This document shows, one piece after another, positions 17,176-25,020 of a stretch of DNA of 37,099 nt; the stretch's first letter is position 1, and every line of letters begins with the position of its first letter. The notes under the pieces were generated by a model, which saw nothing but the letters and a program-made list of their open reading frames with translations, had not been told where the DNA came from and did not search any database. Position numbers and translations under genes: made by a program. The stretch comes from an uncultured Bacteroidales bacterium (GTDB lineage Bacteria > Bacteroidota > Bacteroidia > Bacteroidales > FEN-979). Location of the stretch: NCBI GenBank assembly GCA_903929315.1, contig CAIYUC010000026.1, positions 1-37,099 on the forward strand, in the 5' to 3' direction.

Positions 17176-18027
17176 ATGAAACGTTCTTCGATTGCCAAAC
17201 GTGAAGTGGATGTAGTGGTTATCTCGGATGTCCATCTCGGAGCTTTCGGTTGTCATGCAAAAGAATTGCTTACTTACCTTCGCAGTATACGTCCGAAGAC
17301 GCTGATCCTCAATGGAGATATTATTGACATCTGGCAGTTCAGGAAGCGGTATTTCCCAAAGCAGCACCTGATGGTAATTCGTCACCTGACCGGGCTGATA
17401 GCCAAAAACACAAAGGTCGTATACATTACCGGAAATCACGATGAACTGATGCGTAAGTTTGTAAAGTTCAACATTGGCTCCTTTAAACTCGTTAATAAAC
17501 TCCTGATTGAAATCGGTGGAAAGAAGACCTGGATCTTCCACGGAGATGTATTTGATATCACCATGAAATACAGCAAATGGCTGGCAAAGCTGGGTTCATT
17601 CGGGTATGACCTGCTGATCCGGCTGAATAGTTTTTCCAATTTCCTGCTGACCACTATGGGAAGTGAGAAAATATCGTTCTCAAAACGGATTAAGCATAGC
17701 GTAAAGACAGCGGTTTCCTATATTAATCAATTCGAGGAAACAGCCGCAGGAATTGCCATTTCGAAGGGATACCAAAATGTCATCTGCGGTCATATTCACC
17801 AACCGGAGATCCGTAAGATCAATAATGCACAGGGGGAAGTGACTTATATGAACTCCGGCGACTGGGTTGAAAGTCTCTCAGCCCTCGAATTTCACAAGGG
17901 AGAATGGAGGATCTACAATTACCGGGAGGATTTGTATTGTCAGTCTTATGCACAGGCAACCCGGCAGTTGGAATCTCTAAGTCATAAGGAAACCTTCGAG
18001 TTGCTCCTTAAGGAATTCAAGTTATGA
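17176..18027 (+). CDS. Calcineurin-like phosphoesterase, PlcP/LpxH-like
   Basis: A 283-residue metallophosphoesterase. Metal-ligand motifs are complete: SDVHLG (Asp18, His20), NGDIIDIW (Asp48), GNHDE (Asn87, His88), HGD (His122) and GHIHQPE (His206, His208). The Trp in DIIDIW and the overall length fit the family annotated as UDP-2,3-diacylglucosamine hydrolase (LpxH). That family also contains PlcP, the phosphate-regulated phospholipase C of Sinorhizobium meliloti and marine bacteria, which releases diacylglycerol from phospholipids. Placement beside a GT4 gene, divergent from it, near the pst operon and behind a Pho-type promoter favours PlcP-like function, but sequence alone does not exclude LpxH. 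No signal peptide; predicted to act at the cytoplasmic face. Confidence 0.82.
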   Translation: MKRSSIAKREVDVVVISDVHLGAFGCHAKELLTYLRSIRPKTLILNGDIIDIWQFRKRYFPKQHLMVIRHLTGLIAKNTKVVYITGNHDELMRKFVKFNIGSFKLVNKLLIEIGGKKTWIFHGDVFDITMKYSKWLAKLGSFGYDLLIRLNSFSNFLLTTMGSEKISFSKRIKHSVKTAVSYINQFEETAAGIAISKGYQNVICGHIHQPEIRKINNAQGEVTYMNSGDWVESLSALEFHKGEWRIYNYREDLYCQSYAQATRQLESLSHKETFELLLKEFKL

Positions 18028-18058
18028 TAATGCATTTGGCAAAACCAAATTATCCTTT
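18028..18058 (+). terminator. Possible terminator after the phosphoesterase
   Basis: ATTTGG (18034-18039) pairs with CCAAAT (18045-18050) around a CAAAA loop, with outer GATA/TATC pairing and a T-rich downstream stretch. The stem is short, so this is tentative. Confidence 0.35.
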
Positions 18059-18156
18059 ACTTTTCACATCACATTAAGCGACGGGAGAATAATTTTAAAA
18101 CAATATATAAAGAAGGAAAAGGTAAAGTCAGCTAAGAGATTAATTAACTGATGCAT

Positions 18157-18177
18157 GGATACCAGATGCCGGATGCC
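18157..18177. repeat. Short heptad array
   Basis: Three heptads, GGATACC, AGATGCC and GGATGCC, lie between the phosphoesterase and the converging R-M gene. This is a small member of the 7-bp-period class. Confidence 0.4.
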
Positions 18178-18220
18178 ACATGAATTTAAGGTGGAAATTT
18201 ATAAACCTTGTCTGTATGGA

Positions 18221-21200
18221 TTATAAATGGTTCATCTCAACCGGATTCTCCTCTGCTGTCAAAAACAATGGGTCAAGTTTTTCCTGGATTTTCAGAGTAC
18301 CACCAATGGCAGTGGCAATTTTGCAATAGGTTGCCGGGTCTGCCATCTGACGGCCTTTGCGGTCTTTCAGGTATTTCTCCAATACCTGGTAACCGCCAAT
18401 GTGGTACTTCCACATTTCGGGTTCAATGCCCTCAAAATATTTTTGCCCGTTGATAAAAACGCACCGGTGTTCTTCTTTATATACAGGTTTTTCAATGAGA
18501 TCTTCACCCAGCCCTTTATATTTTACAAGAGGATTATTCAGTGTTTTGCTGTTAAGTAGGTGCAGTTGGGCAAGCTCTTCGCCCAAAGTTGCCATCTGCA
18601 GAAACAATTTGTAATCGCTTGTAAAAGGTATCCGCGGGAAATCTATTTTCAAAAACTCCGTATATTTCTCCCGGTAGGTATTGCTGTATAAAACCCCATA
18701 GCAGTAGTAAAGTATCTGCTCGGGTGTCGGCTTTTTCCCATATGTTTTTTCCAGTTTTTCAAAAACCCGTAGTGCAATGTTGGGCTTTTTATTTCCTTTT
18801 TCATATTCTTTTTCAGGCTCAAACAGCATCATGCTTTGTATGCTACTTCTCTTTTTCTTTTCTTCGTTTTTGTAAAGATAGAGAGGGAAAACACTGACAC
18901 CTCCTCGATAAAACAAATTGACATCAAGAATACTGTCACATATAAACGCTAAGTTCCATGGATGGTCATCACCAACAACATATCCTTGTCGGCCAATTCC
19001 TAAAGCCAGGTTTTCCTTTAGAAGGTGTTGCATAACATCTCTTCTTGGCCTGTCAATCAAATCATCTGTATAAATGATGAACCGGGAATCGAAAGGGCGA
19101 TAAGATATTGGTGCTATTCTTTCAAATAAATTTATATCATTATTTACTTTCTTTCTCATAGTTTCAATATCGAAAGTTGAGGTGTCCTTTACACCATAAG
19201 CTTCCTGAAGAAATTCTTTTGGAAATTTAAGTTCTTTGAATTGTCTTAATCTATTCTCCAGATCAGATATTTTAAATGCAATTACAAAATCATCCCGATG
19301 TGTTTTGATACCGGTTGAATTCACCTGAAATATTTCCGTTATGCTCAACCATCGGTTATAATGTTCGATTTCCTTTGTATTCCTTTTAATAAAGAAATAC
19401 CAGGGAGTTTGAGGAGTTAATACTTCGTAGTCGCCGATATTGAGTTCGTTATTTTCGAGCCATTGATACTTTTCTTCTCTTAAACCAAAAATATCCCGGT
19501 GGTAAATTGCACAACCTACAGTATCCGGCTTTTTCACAAAAATTGAAATTGCAGTTCCTTTGGTAATGTCAAAAACATTTTCATCTTTCCCGCCATCCGG
19601 CGTTTTTTCCTTCTTCTGGCTGTCACCGTGTAAATCCAGAATATAAATTTCGTTGAAGGTCCGCATTAAACTTTGCCGCATTCCCGGAAAAGTCACATTA
19701 TTCAGATAGCCATGGTTGGTGATCATTCCGACAATTCCCTTACCCGCTTTGTGTATTTTCCATTGTGCAAAACGCAAAAATTTTACATAATCATCCTGCA
19801 ATAATTTCGGATTATGTTCTTTTAATGCTGTTCCATTTATTTTATAATAGCTTTGCGCTCCATCCAGATCTTCTTTCAGAAGCTTTTCCGTCCATTCATT
19901 ATAATTAGCGGAATTAGCGGAATAGGGCGGATTTCCCATGATCACCAGGATGGGCTCGTTCTTTTTTATTTTACCCGCTTCGTGGCTTTCTTCACTTAAA
20001 CTTTCAAGTCCCGGAATTAGTGTCTGGCTGAGGTCTTCCATGTCGAGGGTGTTAGTAAGATAGAGCTTAAAGCGCTCATTGTCTTTCATGGTATAGCCTA
20101 ATTCTTCCAGAAGAAAACTCATCTTGATATGCCCGATGGCGTAAGGGGCCATCATCAGCTCAAAGGCGTAAAAGTTCTTCAGGATGTGCTCGCTGATCAG
20201 TTTTTTCACACCTCCCTCGCCATACTTACCGTTGTATTCTTTTACGGCCAGCTTGATGGCTTCAGCCGGGAAGGTAAGCGTTCCTCCGGCAGGGTCTAAA
20301 AGAGTTACCTCTTTGCTGGCAAGGCCGTCATCGAGGTCAAAATGAGTTTTTAGAATTTCGTGCACGCTGCGGACGATGTAGCGTACGACCGGTTCAGGGG
20401 TGTAATACACGCCGCGTTTCTCTCTGGTAGCAGGGTCGTATTCGTTCAGAAATGTTTCGTAGAAATGAACGATGGGGTCTTTCCCCTTGCCTGCTTTGTA
20501 ATATTTTTGTAAGATGTTTTTAACATCGGCAGCGTTCAGCACTTCTGCAATGTCATCAATCATCACCTCCGTGTGGGCGGGTAAATCCCCCTGGGAAACA
20601 AATTTGAACACATTTCTCAGAATACCGATGGTTCTGGGAATTAAATCATAAGCCAACTTGCGGTTAAAACCGTCAGCGCTTCTTGTGCGTGCGGCGAACA
20701 TGCCATACGTAATGGTTTGAGAAAAGAGGTCGGCAAAATCTTTTTCAGTGAGGTTTGCAATCAGGAACTTCTTGAACGTTTCGTAAAACCCATACAGTTC
20801 GCCTTTTCCTTTTTCCTGCTGCTCCAATTCAACACTGATCACTTCATCGCGCAGAAAACGGGTGCGTATAGCCAGTTCCTTGGCCAATTGCTCAGCAGTA
20901 GTGACTTTCGGCAGGGAGAATGCAAAAAATTTTGAAAGCAGCGCGTTAAATTTTCCCTCATTTTCGACCGGCGGTGGGATTCCTTTTCTGGCAAGTACAG
21001 AGCGCGCAACAAATGTTTTGTCAATCAATTCACCTTTGCGATAAAGCCGGAACTCATAAAAATCTGTGAGGATTAAATTCGGGAACGTTTTAAGATATCG
21101 TTTGAGTTGATCCGATCTTTCAATCACATCCAGGTTTTCACCGGGCTTCTTGGCTTCAATGTAGCCGACAATATTCTGCCTGCCGTCCCAAACCCTGAAA

Positions 21201-21373
21201 TCCGGATTTCCTGCATCCGTTTTCTTTGGTAGTGTGGTGATTTGGGTTTTGGTCCTACCAGTACCGTGGGCAAAAGAATATAGAAAATTCGAGAAGAGCG
21301 GATAATAACTTTCTTCTCTGGCGTCACCCTGGGAAGTTGTTTTATTGATTTGATCCAGATAATCTTTTATCAT
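18221..21373 (-). CDS. Single-chain restriction-modification enzyme (type IIG/type ISP-like, no helicase)
   Basis: A 1050-residue fusion of endonuclease, methylase and recognition modules. Residues 1-130 hold a PD-(D/E)XK nuclease: NPDF with Asp58, then Glu73 and Lys75 in YIEAKK. A helical linker follows. The N6-adenine methylase domain (about 310-600) opens with RGVYYTPEPVVRYIV and has the AdoMet motif LLDPAGGTLTF (358-368) and the catalytic NPPY (481-484). The rest (about 610-1040) is probably the target-recognition domain. No DEAD/DEAH helicase motifs are present, unlike true type ISP enzymes, which suggests type IIG/IIL. The gene is alone, with no separate methylase or specificity gene beside it. 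The frame is intact, so it may be active. It marks the start of an accessory segment with decayed genes. Confidence 0.85.
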   Translation of the reverse strand: MIKDYLDQINKTTSQGDAREESYYPLFSNFLYSFAHGTGRTKTQITTLPKKTDAGNPDFRVWDGRQNIVGYIEAKKPGENLDVIERSDQLKRYLKTFPNLILTDFYEFRLYRKGELIDKTFVARSVLARKGIPPPVENEGKFNALLSKFFAFSLPKVTTAEQLAKELAIRTRFLRDEVISVELEQQEKGKGELYGFYETFKKFLIANLTEKDFADLFSQTITYGMFAARTRSADGFNRKLAYDLIPRTIGILRNVFKFVSQGDLPAHTEVMIDDIAEVLNAADVKNILQKYYKAGKGKDPIVHFYETFLNEYDPATREKRGVYYTPEPVVRYIVRSVHEILKTHFDLDDGLASKEVTLLDPAGGTLTFPAEAIKLAVKEYNGKYGEGGVKKLISEHILKNFYAFELMMAPYAIGHIKMSFLLEELGYTMKDNERFKLYLTNTLDMEDLSQTLIPGLESLSEESHEAGKIKKNEPILVIMGNPPYSANSANYNEWTEKLLKEDLDGAQSYYKINGTALKEHNPKLLQDDYVKFLRFAQWKIHKAGKGIVGMITNHGYLNNVTFPGMRQSLMRTFNEIYILDLHGDSQKKEKTPDGGKDENVFDITKGTAISIFVKKPDTVGCAIYHRDIFGLREEKYQWLENNELNIGDYEVLTPQTPWYFFIKRNTKEIEHYNRWLSITEIFQVNSTGIKTHRDDFVIAFKISDLENRLRQFKELKFPKEFLQEAYGVKDTSTFDIETMRKKVNNDINLFERIAPISYRPFDSRFIIYTDDLIDRPRRDVMQHLLKENLALGIGRQGYVVGDDHPWNLAFICDSILDVNLFYRGGVSVFPLYLYKNEEKKKRSSIQSMMLFEPEKEYEKGNKKPNIALRVFEKLEKTYGKKPTPEQILYYCYGVLYSNTYREKYTEFLKIDFPRIPFTSDYKLFLQMATLGEELAQLHLLNSKTLNNPLVKYKGLGEDLIEKPVYKEEHRCVFINGQKYFEGIEPEMWKYHIGGYQVLEKYLKDRKGRQMADPATYCKIATAIGGTLKIQEKLDPLFLTAEENPVEMNHL

Positions 21374-21460
21374 ACAATTGAAGGTTCCGGAAATTGTGCT
21401 GATACTTTCAGGGAAAACCCTGGTAAAACAAACCTTGCAACCTGATTGCTACATCAAAAG

Positions 21461-21505
21461 CAAAGTTAGTTGTTTCATCAATAAATCCTAAGATTTTATC
21501 TTAGG
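21461..21505 (-). promoter_or_regulatory. Candidate R-M promoter with palindromic operator
   Basis: On the minus strand the -7 box TAACTTTG (21468-21461) matches TAnnTTTG. Eighteen bp further upstream is a perfect inverted repeat, CCTAAGA (21487-21493) and TCTTAGG (21499-21505), with a 5-bp centre, placed over the -33 region. This is where a control protein or autoregulator of an R-M gene could bind. The remaining 21374-21460 is untranslated leader with nothing else evident. Confidence 0.45.
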
Positions 21506-21595
21506 CGTGCAGAAATAAAAATGATCTCATTGCTTATTTGACAAAAGGTTCTGCTATATTCATTACACTTGAAAGGATAAACTCATTACCTATGC

Positions 21596-21651
21596 TTATT
21601 ACTTATTTAACCTAAAGTTAACCTGATTTTGGGATAAAAACCTTTCATTTG
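21596..21651 (+). promoter_or_regulatory. Weak Pho-type promoter ahead of a decayed secreted-protein gene
   Basis: TTAACC at 21607-21612 and at 21618-21623 keep the 11-bp period; the in-register hexamer upstream is TTATTA (21596-21601). Twenty bp after the last one is TTCATTTG (21644-21651), one base off TAnnTTTG. The match is weaker than at the other four sites. Confidence 0.35.
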
Positions 21652-21760
21652 CCTCCTCTGTTTTACAAATGCATTCCTGGAAATTATTTTAACATTTATT
21701 AAAGCTCTTAATAATTTAAATCCACATCATTTTTAACATTTCTAAACTTAAAAACACAAC

Positions 21761-22052
21761 ATGAAAACGCCAATTCAACTTCTTTTTTTTCTGCAACTGT
21801 TAAGCATTAGCTGTTCATTTGCTCAAAGTACTCATACCGTATACGGAATAGTAAGTAAAATTCATCTTGAAGGTGATGGATGATTTTCCAACTGAAAAAG
21901 GGGCTAAGACAATAACTTTAACCCCAAAAACGCATTGTTTCTAGCTTCCTGTTGCTGAATATGAGGCAGCGCCTGCAGCGACTAAAGATATACCGAACCC
22001 CAAGGCTCCTGTCAAATCAAATTCATTTTCGATCCTGGAAATTCAACCATGA
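21761..22052 (+). pseudogene. Decayed gene for a small secreted protein
   Basis: The ATG at 21761 opens a clear signal peptide (MKTPIQLLFFLQLLSISCSF, then AQSTHTVYG) but the frame stops at 21881 after 40 codons. Around that stop, reading continues in another frame as DDFPTEKGAKTITLTP, meets TAG at 21942, and past it reads LPVAEYEAAPAATKDIPNP to a stop at 22050-22052. One frameshift and one nonsense codon would join these into a secreted protein of about 95 residues. The HTVYGIVS start resembles the first strand of CarboxypepD_reg-like domains in Bacteroidota outer-membrane proteins, but the rest is too short to place. An intact 40-residue peptide is an alternative. Confidence 0.4.
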
Positions 22053-22127
22053 TAATTCTCATTAGCAGAACCTGAAAAAACAGAATCGGGCAATAAAATA
22101 TGTTATTCACTTCTAAAATATTTTTAT

Positions 22128-22418
22128 ATGAGCAGAAAAATTAAAGTGACCATCAAAAAAGAAGACATTTTTGATGTTCAGTCCCTGATCGATGAAATCA
22201 AGGAGGACCCGCAAGATGCTTATGCCTTGTGCGAGGTGCACGGTATTGAAGGCTTTTCTTATGATGCATTTGCTGATTTTGATTGCTTAACACAGGAAGC
22301 TAAAGACAGGTTAATAATAGATTTAGCGACCTCAAAAGCAGAAGCAGATGCCAAGCTTTCTTATAATCAGGTCGAAAAATTTGATCCTTATCCTGAATTT
22401 ATTGAAGAGAAAAATTGA
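22128..22418 (+). CDS. Small acidic protein of unknown function, intact copy of a tandem pair
   Basis: I do not recognise this 96-residue protein. It starts with a basic strand (MSRKIKVTIKKEDIF), followed by an acidic helical middle and a C-terminal DLATSKAEADAKL helix, ending PEFIEEKN. No signal peptide or membrane span, so cytoplasmic. Its reality is supported by a diverged, deleted second copy immediately downstream at 22478-22652 that keeps the same N- and C-terminal sequence with conservative amino-acid changes (ADFD/AEFD, KDRLIIDLATSK/KERLIADLATSK). It sits between the R-M gene and an orphan kinase in the accessory segment. I can assign no function. Confidence 0.6.
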   Translation: MSRKIKVTIKKEDIFDVQSLIDEIKEDPQDAYALCEVHGIEGFSYDAFADFDCLTQEAKDRLIIDLATSKAEADAKLSYNQVEKFDPYPEFIEEKN

Positions 22419-22477
22419 AGGCATTATTAATCAGAGATATCATCACGAATATTAATTTTTCTAATAACTATTTGTTA

Positions 22478-22652
22478 ATGAGCAAGAAAATAAAAGTGAC
22501 AATTTGCTGAGTTTGATTTTTTACCTGAAAAAGCTAAGGAAAGATTGATCGCTGACTTAGCAACATCAAAATCTTATGTTGACGCAATGTTTTCAGCTAA
22601 TCAATACGATAAATTTGAAGCATTTCCTCAATTTTTCGAAAAGCAAAATTGA
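22478..22652 (+). pseudogene. Truncated second copy of the small acidic protein gene
   Basis: The ATG at 22478 starts MSKKIKVT, like the upstream copy, and then the sequence jumps to the equivalent of codon 48, continuing in a different frame as FAEFDFLPEKAKERLIADL to a stop at 22650-22652 (ending FPQFFEKQN). Compared with the intact copy, 116 bp are missing, which removes codons 9-47 and shifts the frame; the native frame hits TGA at once (22508). The junction GTGACAATTTGCTG shows a short AAT-type microhomology, suggesting slippage. The divergence at many positions shows that the duplication is old and that the copy was once under selection. Confidence 0.7.
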
Positions 22653-23023
22653 GATGACTCCGGTGTTTTAACATTCAGTTCAAAAACATCCAGCTTTTGT
22701 TCACATCATTTGACTGGGGTAATATTCCGAAAACGAATGGTGAATGTGAAACCCTTGATGCCAGTTTACCGGCCATCGAAAGGGGAATGACCGGGTCGAT
22801 TCAGGGGAATATTCATCCGGGTATCCCGGAGACCACCGGTGCTTCCATGGCCATGTTTTCCATGTCCTCCCACGATAAAGAGTGATTGAATAAAAAGATC
22901 CAATAAAAATTTCAATAAACCTTTTTCTATTATTTCGTCTTAGATGAAGTTTGAGCATAGTTTTTTAATTACGAATAACGAAATACGAATCACCTGAAGT
23001 CTGAAGCTTGAAGCCTAAAGCAG
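22653..23023. repeat. Gene-free stretch ending in two heptad arrays
   Basis: I see no convincing gene here; the two small opposing frames (about 62 and 85 codons) look like chance. Near the right end are heptads ATTACGA, ATAACGA, AATACGA (22968-22988), the same unit as at 14141-14168, and CCTGAAG, TCTGAAG, CTTGAAG, CCTAAAG (22993-23020). These abut the end of the histidine kinase gene. Confidence 0.55.
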
Positions 23024-24130
23024 CTAAGTATTAAAATTTTGAAAATAAATATGAAAACAAGTTCCTTTCTTCTTTTCGATCTCCAATTTAGCTTCGAGTT
23101 GATCAATTAAAAGCTTAACAATGAGCATTCCGGAAGATCCTGACTTTTCAAGGGAAAAACCAATAGGAAGGCCTACTCCGTTATCCTCAACTGTAAGCTG
23201 GAAATAATCCTTGGTATTGATCACCCGCTTCACAATAATGGTTAATTCACCTTCACGGTGGCCCGGAAAAGCATATTTGATCGCATTGGTAATAAGTTCG
23301 TTGGTAATCAATCCTAAAGACAATGCAGTTTTAACGGAAATGTTAATGGGTAGTATGTCTGTGTGAAGCTGTATGCTGTCATCACCAAGAGTGCCAATAA
23401 TAGCAGATGACAGGGAATAAAGATATTTTGCCAGTGGAATGGAATCAGGAACATCAGAACAGTAGAGAAAATCATGGATCAGGGCCATCGACCGGATACG
23501 TAATTCAATATCTTTCAGGGGTTTCCTGAATTCCGGGTTAGGGTAATTACGAATCTGGATGTTTATCATACTGATGACAATGGAAAGATTGTTTTTTATG
23601 CGGTGATGAATTTCCCTGAGCATGATTTCTTTCTGTTCGGCATTTTTCAGATTAACCAGTTCTTCCTGTTTTTTCCTGGAAATGTCCCTAAAAACGAACA
23701 TTATGTGGATTATTTTTGTATTACGTATGATCGGAATTTTGTGAATTTCAAGGTAGAACGTGCCAATTTTGTTACAATATTTTATTTCATTTGATTGCGT
23801 ATTACCAGTGGAAAGAACAATATCAATCTTCTCAAAAAAAGAATGGAACAATTCCGGATATAATTCAGAAAACAGCATTCCTGCTAATTCAAAAGGTTTT
23901 CTGTAACCTGCATCCCATTCCCTGAAAGCAGCATTAACAAACACTATTCGCATATCCCTGTCGACAATAAAAACGCTATCCGGAATTGCATCGATTGCAT
24001 CATGATATAATTGATGGGATTGAATCAACGCTGCTTCAGTAAATACAGGATATTTTAATTCATTATTCACCAATATGTAATTATCCGTCAATTGATTCTG
24101 CTGCATAAAATCTTTACTTTTATTATTCAC
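23024..24130 (-). CDS. Soluble PAS-domain histidine kinase of the HisKA_2/HWE-like class
   Basis: A 368-residue sensor kinase without membrane spans. A PAS domain (about 42-155) begins IDAIPDSVFIVDRDMRIVFV and ends in the typical FRDISRKKQEE hinge. The phosphoacceptor helix reads LREIHHRIKNNLSIV (171-185) with His175/His176, the HisKA_2 signature. The ATPase domain shows LGLITNELITNAIKYAF, VEDNGVGLP and SSGMLIVKLLIDQL. No response regulator is adjacent, so it is an orphan kinase. Its promoter has the same TTAA-register plus 20-bp plus -7 layout as the pst operon, so I infer that it is induced by phosphate limitation; its ligand and partner are unknown. Confidence 0.85.
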   Translation of the reverse strand: MNNKSKDFMQQNQLTDNYILVNNELKYPVFTEAALIQSHQLYHDAIDAIPDSVFIVDRDMRIVFVNAAFREWDAGYRKPFELAGMLFSELYPELFHSFFEKIDIVLSTGNTQSNEIKYCNKIGTFYLEIHKIPIIRNTKIIHIMFVFRDISRKKQEELVNLKNAEQKEIMLREIHHRIKNNLSIVISMINIQIRNYPNPEFRKPLKDIELRIRSMALIHDFLYCSDVPDSIPLAKYLYSLSSAIIGTLGDDSIQLHTDILPINISVKTALSLGLITNELITNAIKYAFPGHREGELTIIVKRVINTKDYFQLTVEDNGVGLPIGFSLEKSGSSGMLIVKLLIDQLEAKLEIEKKKGTCFHIYFQNFNT

Positions 24131-24197
24131 ACATGGACCCGTATCCTCTGCTAATCCATCAGATACGCCTCAAAGGCTGAGATACTGAATTTTATTA

Positions 24198-24253
24198 CAA
24201 AGCTACCATGACCTTATTCAATCCATATTAATGAACCGTTAATAAAGTATTAA
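24198..24253 (-). promoter_or_regulatory. Pho-type promoter of the orphan histidine kinase
   Basis: On the minus strand, hexamers at an 11-bp period: TTAATA (24253-24248), TTAACG (24242-24237), TTAATA (24231-24226). Exactly 20 bp later is the -7 box TAGCTTTG (24205-24198), about 68 bp before the start codon. The layout equals that of the porin-pst promoter. Confidence 0.62.
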
Positions 24254-24273
24254 TTAAATGAGCAATTAACTAA

Positions 24274-24341
24274 GGATAGATGCTGGATGCTGGATGCTGG
24301 ATAAGTTGACCTTTGTCTAATGCCTATTGCCTGGTGCCTAT
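24274..24341. repeat. Two heptad arrays between kinase and small unknown gene
   Basis: Units GGATAGA, then TGCTGGA three times (24281-24301); and TGCCTAT, TGCCTGG, TGCCTAT (24321-24341). The second array is the exact reverse complement, over 21 bp, of part of the array at 36901-36942. Confidence 0.65.
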
Positions 24342-24380
24342 ATCCAAGAAAGGAGAAATGAAATAAGAAGAGTAAATGAA

Positions 24381-24824
24381 TTATGCCGGAATTTTAACCA
24401 ATGATTTCTGCCAATCCTTTTTAAATTTTTTATACGACCCGATCAACCGGGATAATAGGTTAAACCCATCTTTCGCGAGTTTCTCCATCCTGTATTTAGA
24501 AACATGAGTTTCGGGAAGGTTTTTAAAAATGACATTACGATGATTTTTCCAGGCTCTTAATTCATCGAGGTATTGTATATCAAAATGATCAAGCAATATG
24601 GGATCTTTCGCATTGACAACCAGATATTTTACTCTTTTAATACAATGTTCAAGGGTAAAAGCTGTTCCCGGGTTTGATTTATCGATCCTCGTAATGATTG
24701 TTCTCAACCTTGCTTCCATTATTGTTGACAGAATCATGACCGTTTCGAAATAAAATTCATTTTTCAAAGCTAAAGTGGCCATGGGAAGGAGTTTCTTAAC
24801 GGATTTTTTCTCTTTGTTTTTCAT
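24381..24824 (-). CDS. Small all-helical protein of unknown function
   Basis: I do not recognise a family with confidence. The 147-residue product is basic and predicted helical throughout, with no signal or membrane span. It has a heptad-like helix (LALKNEFYFETVMILSTIMEA) and the stretch LDELRAWKNHRNVIF, where Arg90-x4-His95 resembles the R-x(4-6)-H catalytic motif of HEPN-domain RNases and minimal antiphage toxins. The spacing of other HEPN landmarks is not evident, so the resemblance may be chance. It stands alone between the orphan kinase and the second GT4 gene. The frame is closed and begins with a normal ATG, with a basic start MKNKEKKSVKK. Confidence 0.55.
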   Translation of the reverse strand: MKNKEKKSVKKLLPMATLALKNEFYFETVMILSTIMEARLRTIITRIDKSNPGTAFTLEHCIKRVKYLVVNAKDPILLDHFDIQYLDELRAWKNHRNVIFKNLPETHVSKYRMEKLAKDGFNLLSRLIGSYKKFKKDWQKSLVKIPA

Positions 24825-24928
24825 AGGTTACGATACATTAGACCAAATAAACACAATATTTCGCTGTAAAGATAACAATTCCCGGATTAATTGATACTCG
24901 TATCATGCATATTCCGGTTACAACTAAT

Positions 24929-25020
24929 TTAACCACTATGTACACAAAGAAGGCAAAATGGAAACAAAGAGATTATTCATTGTGCACTTGGTGTAAAACC
25001 TGCCGGCAGGCAGGCAGGCT
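24929..25020. repeat. Second copy of the dispersed palindromic repeat, overlapping a gene end
   Basis: Positions 24929-24949 equal 970-990, and TATTCATTGTG plus GTGTAAAACCTGCC near 24972-25004 match 1014-1044. The GC-rich tail (24998-25020) is CCTGCCGGCAGGCAGGCAGG. The GT4 gene ends inside it: its stop is at 24973-24975. Confidence 0.7.

Noticed and set aside
22697-22958. Two overlapping opposing frames of 62 and 85 codons
   Set aside because: No recognisable motif, no ribosome-binding context, and composition unlike the neighbouring genes; probably chance.
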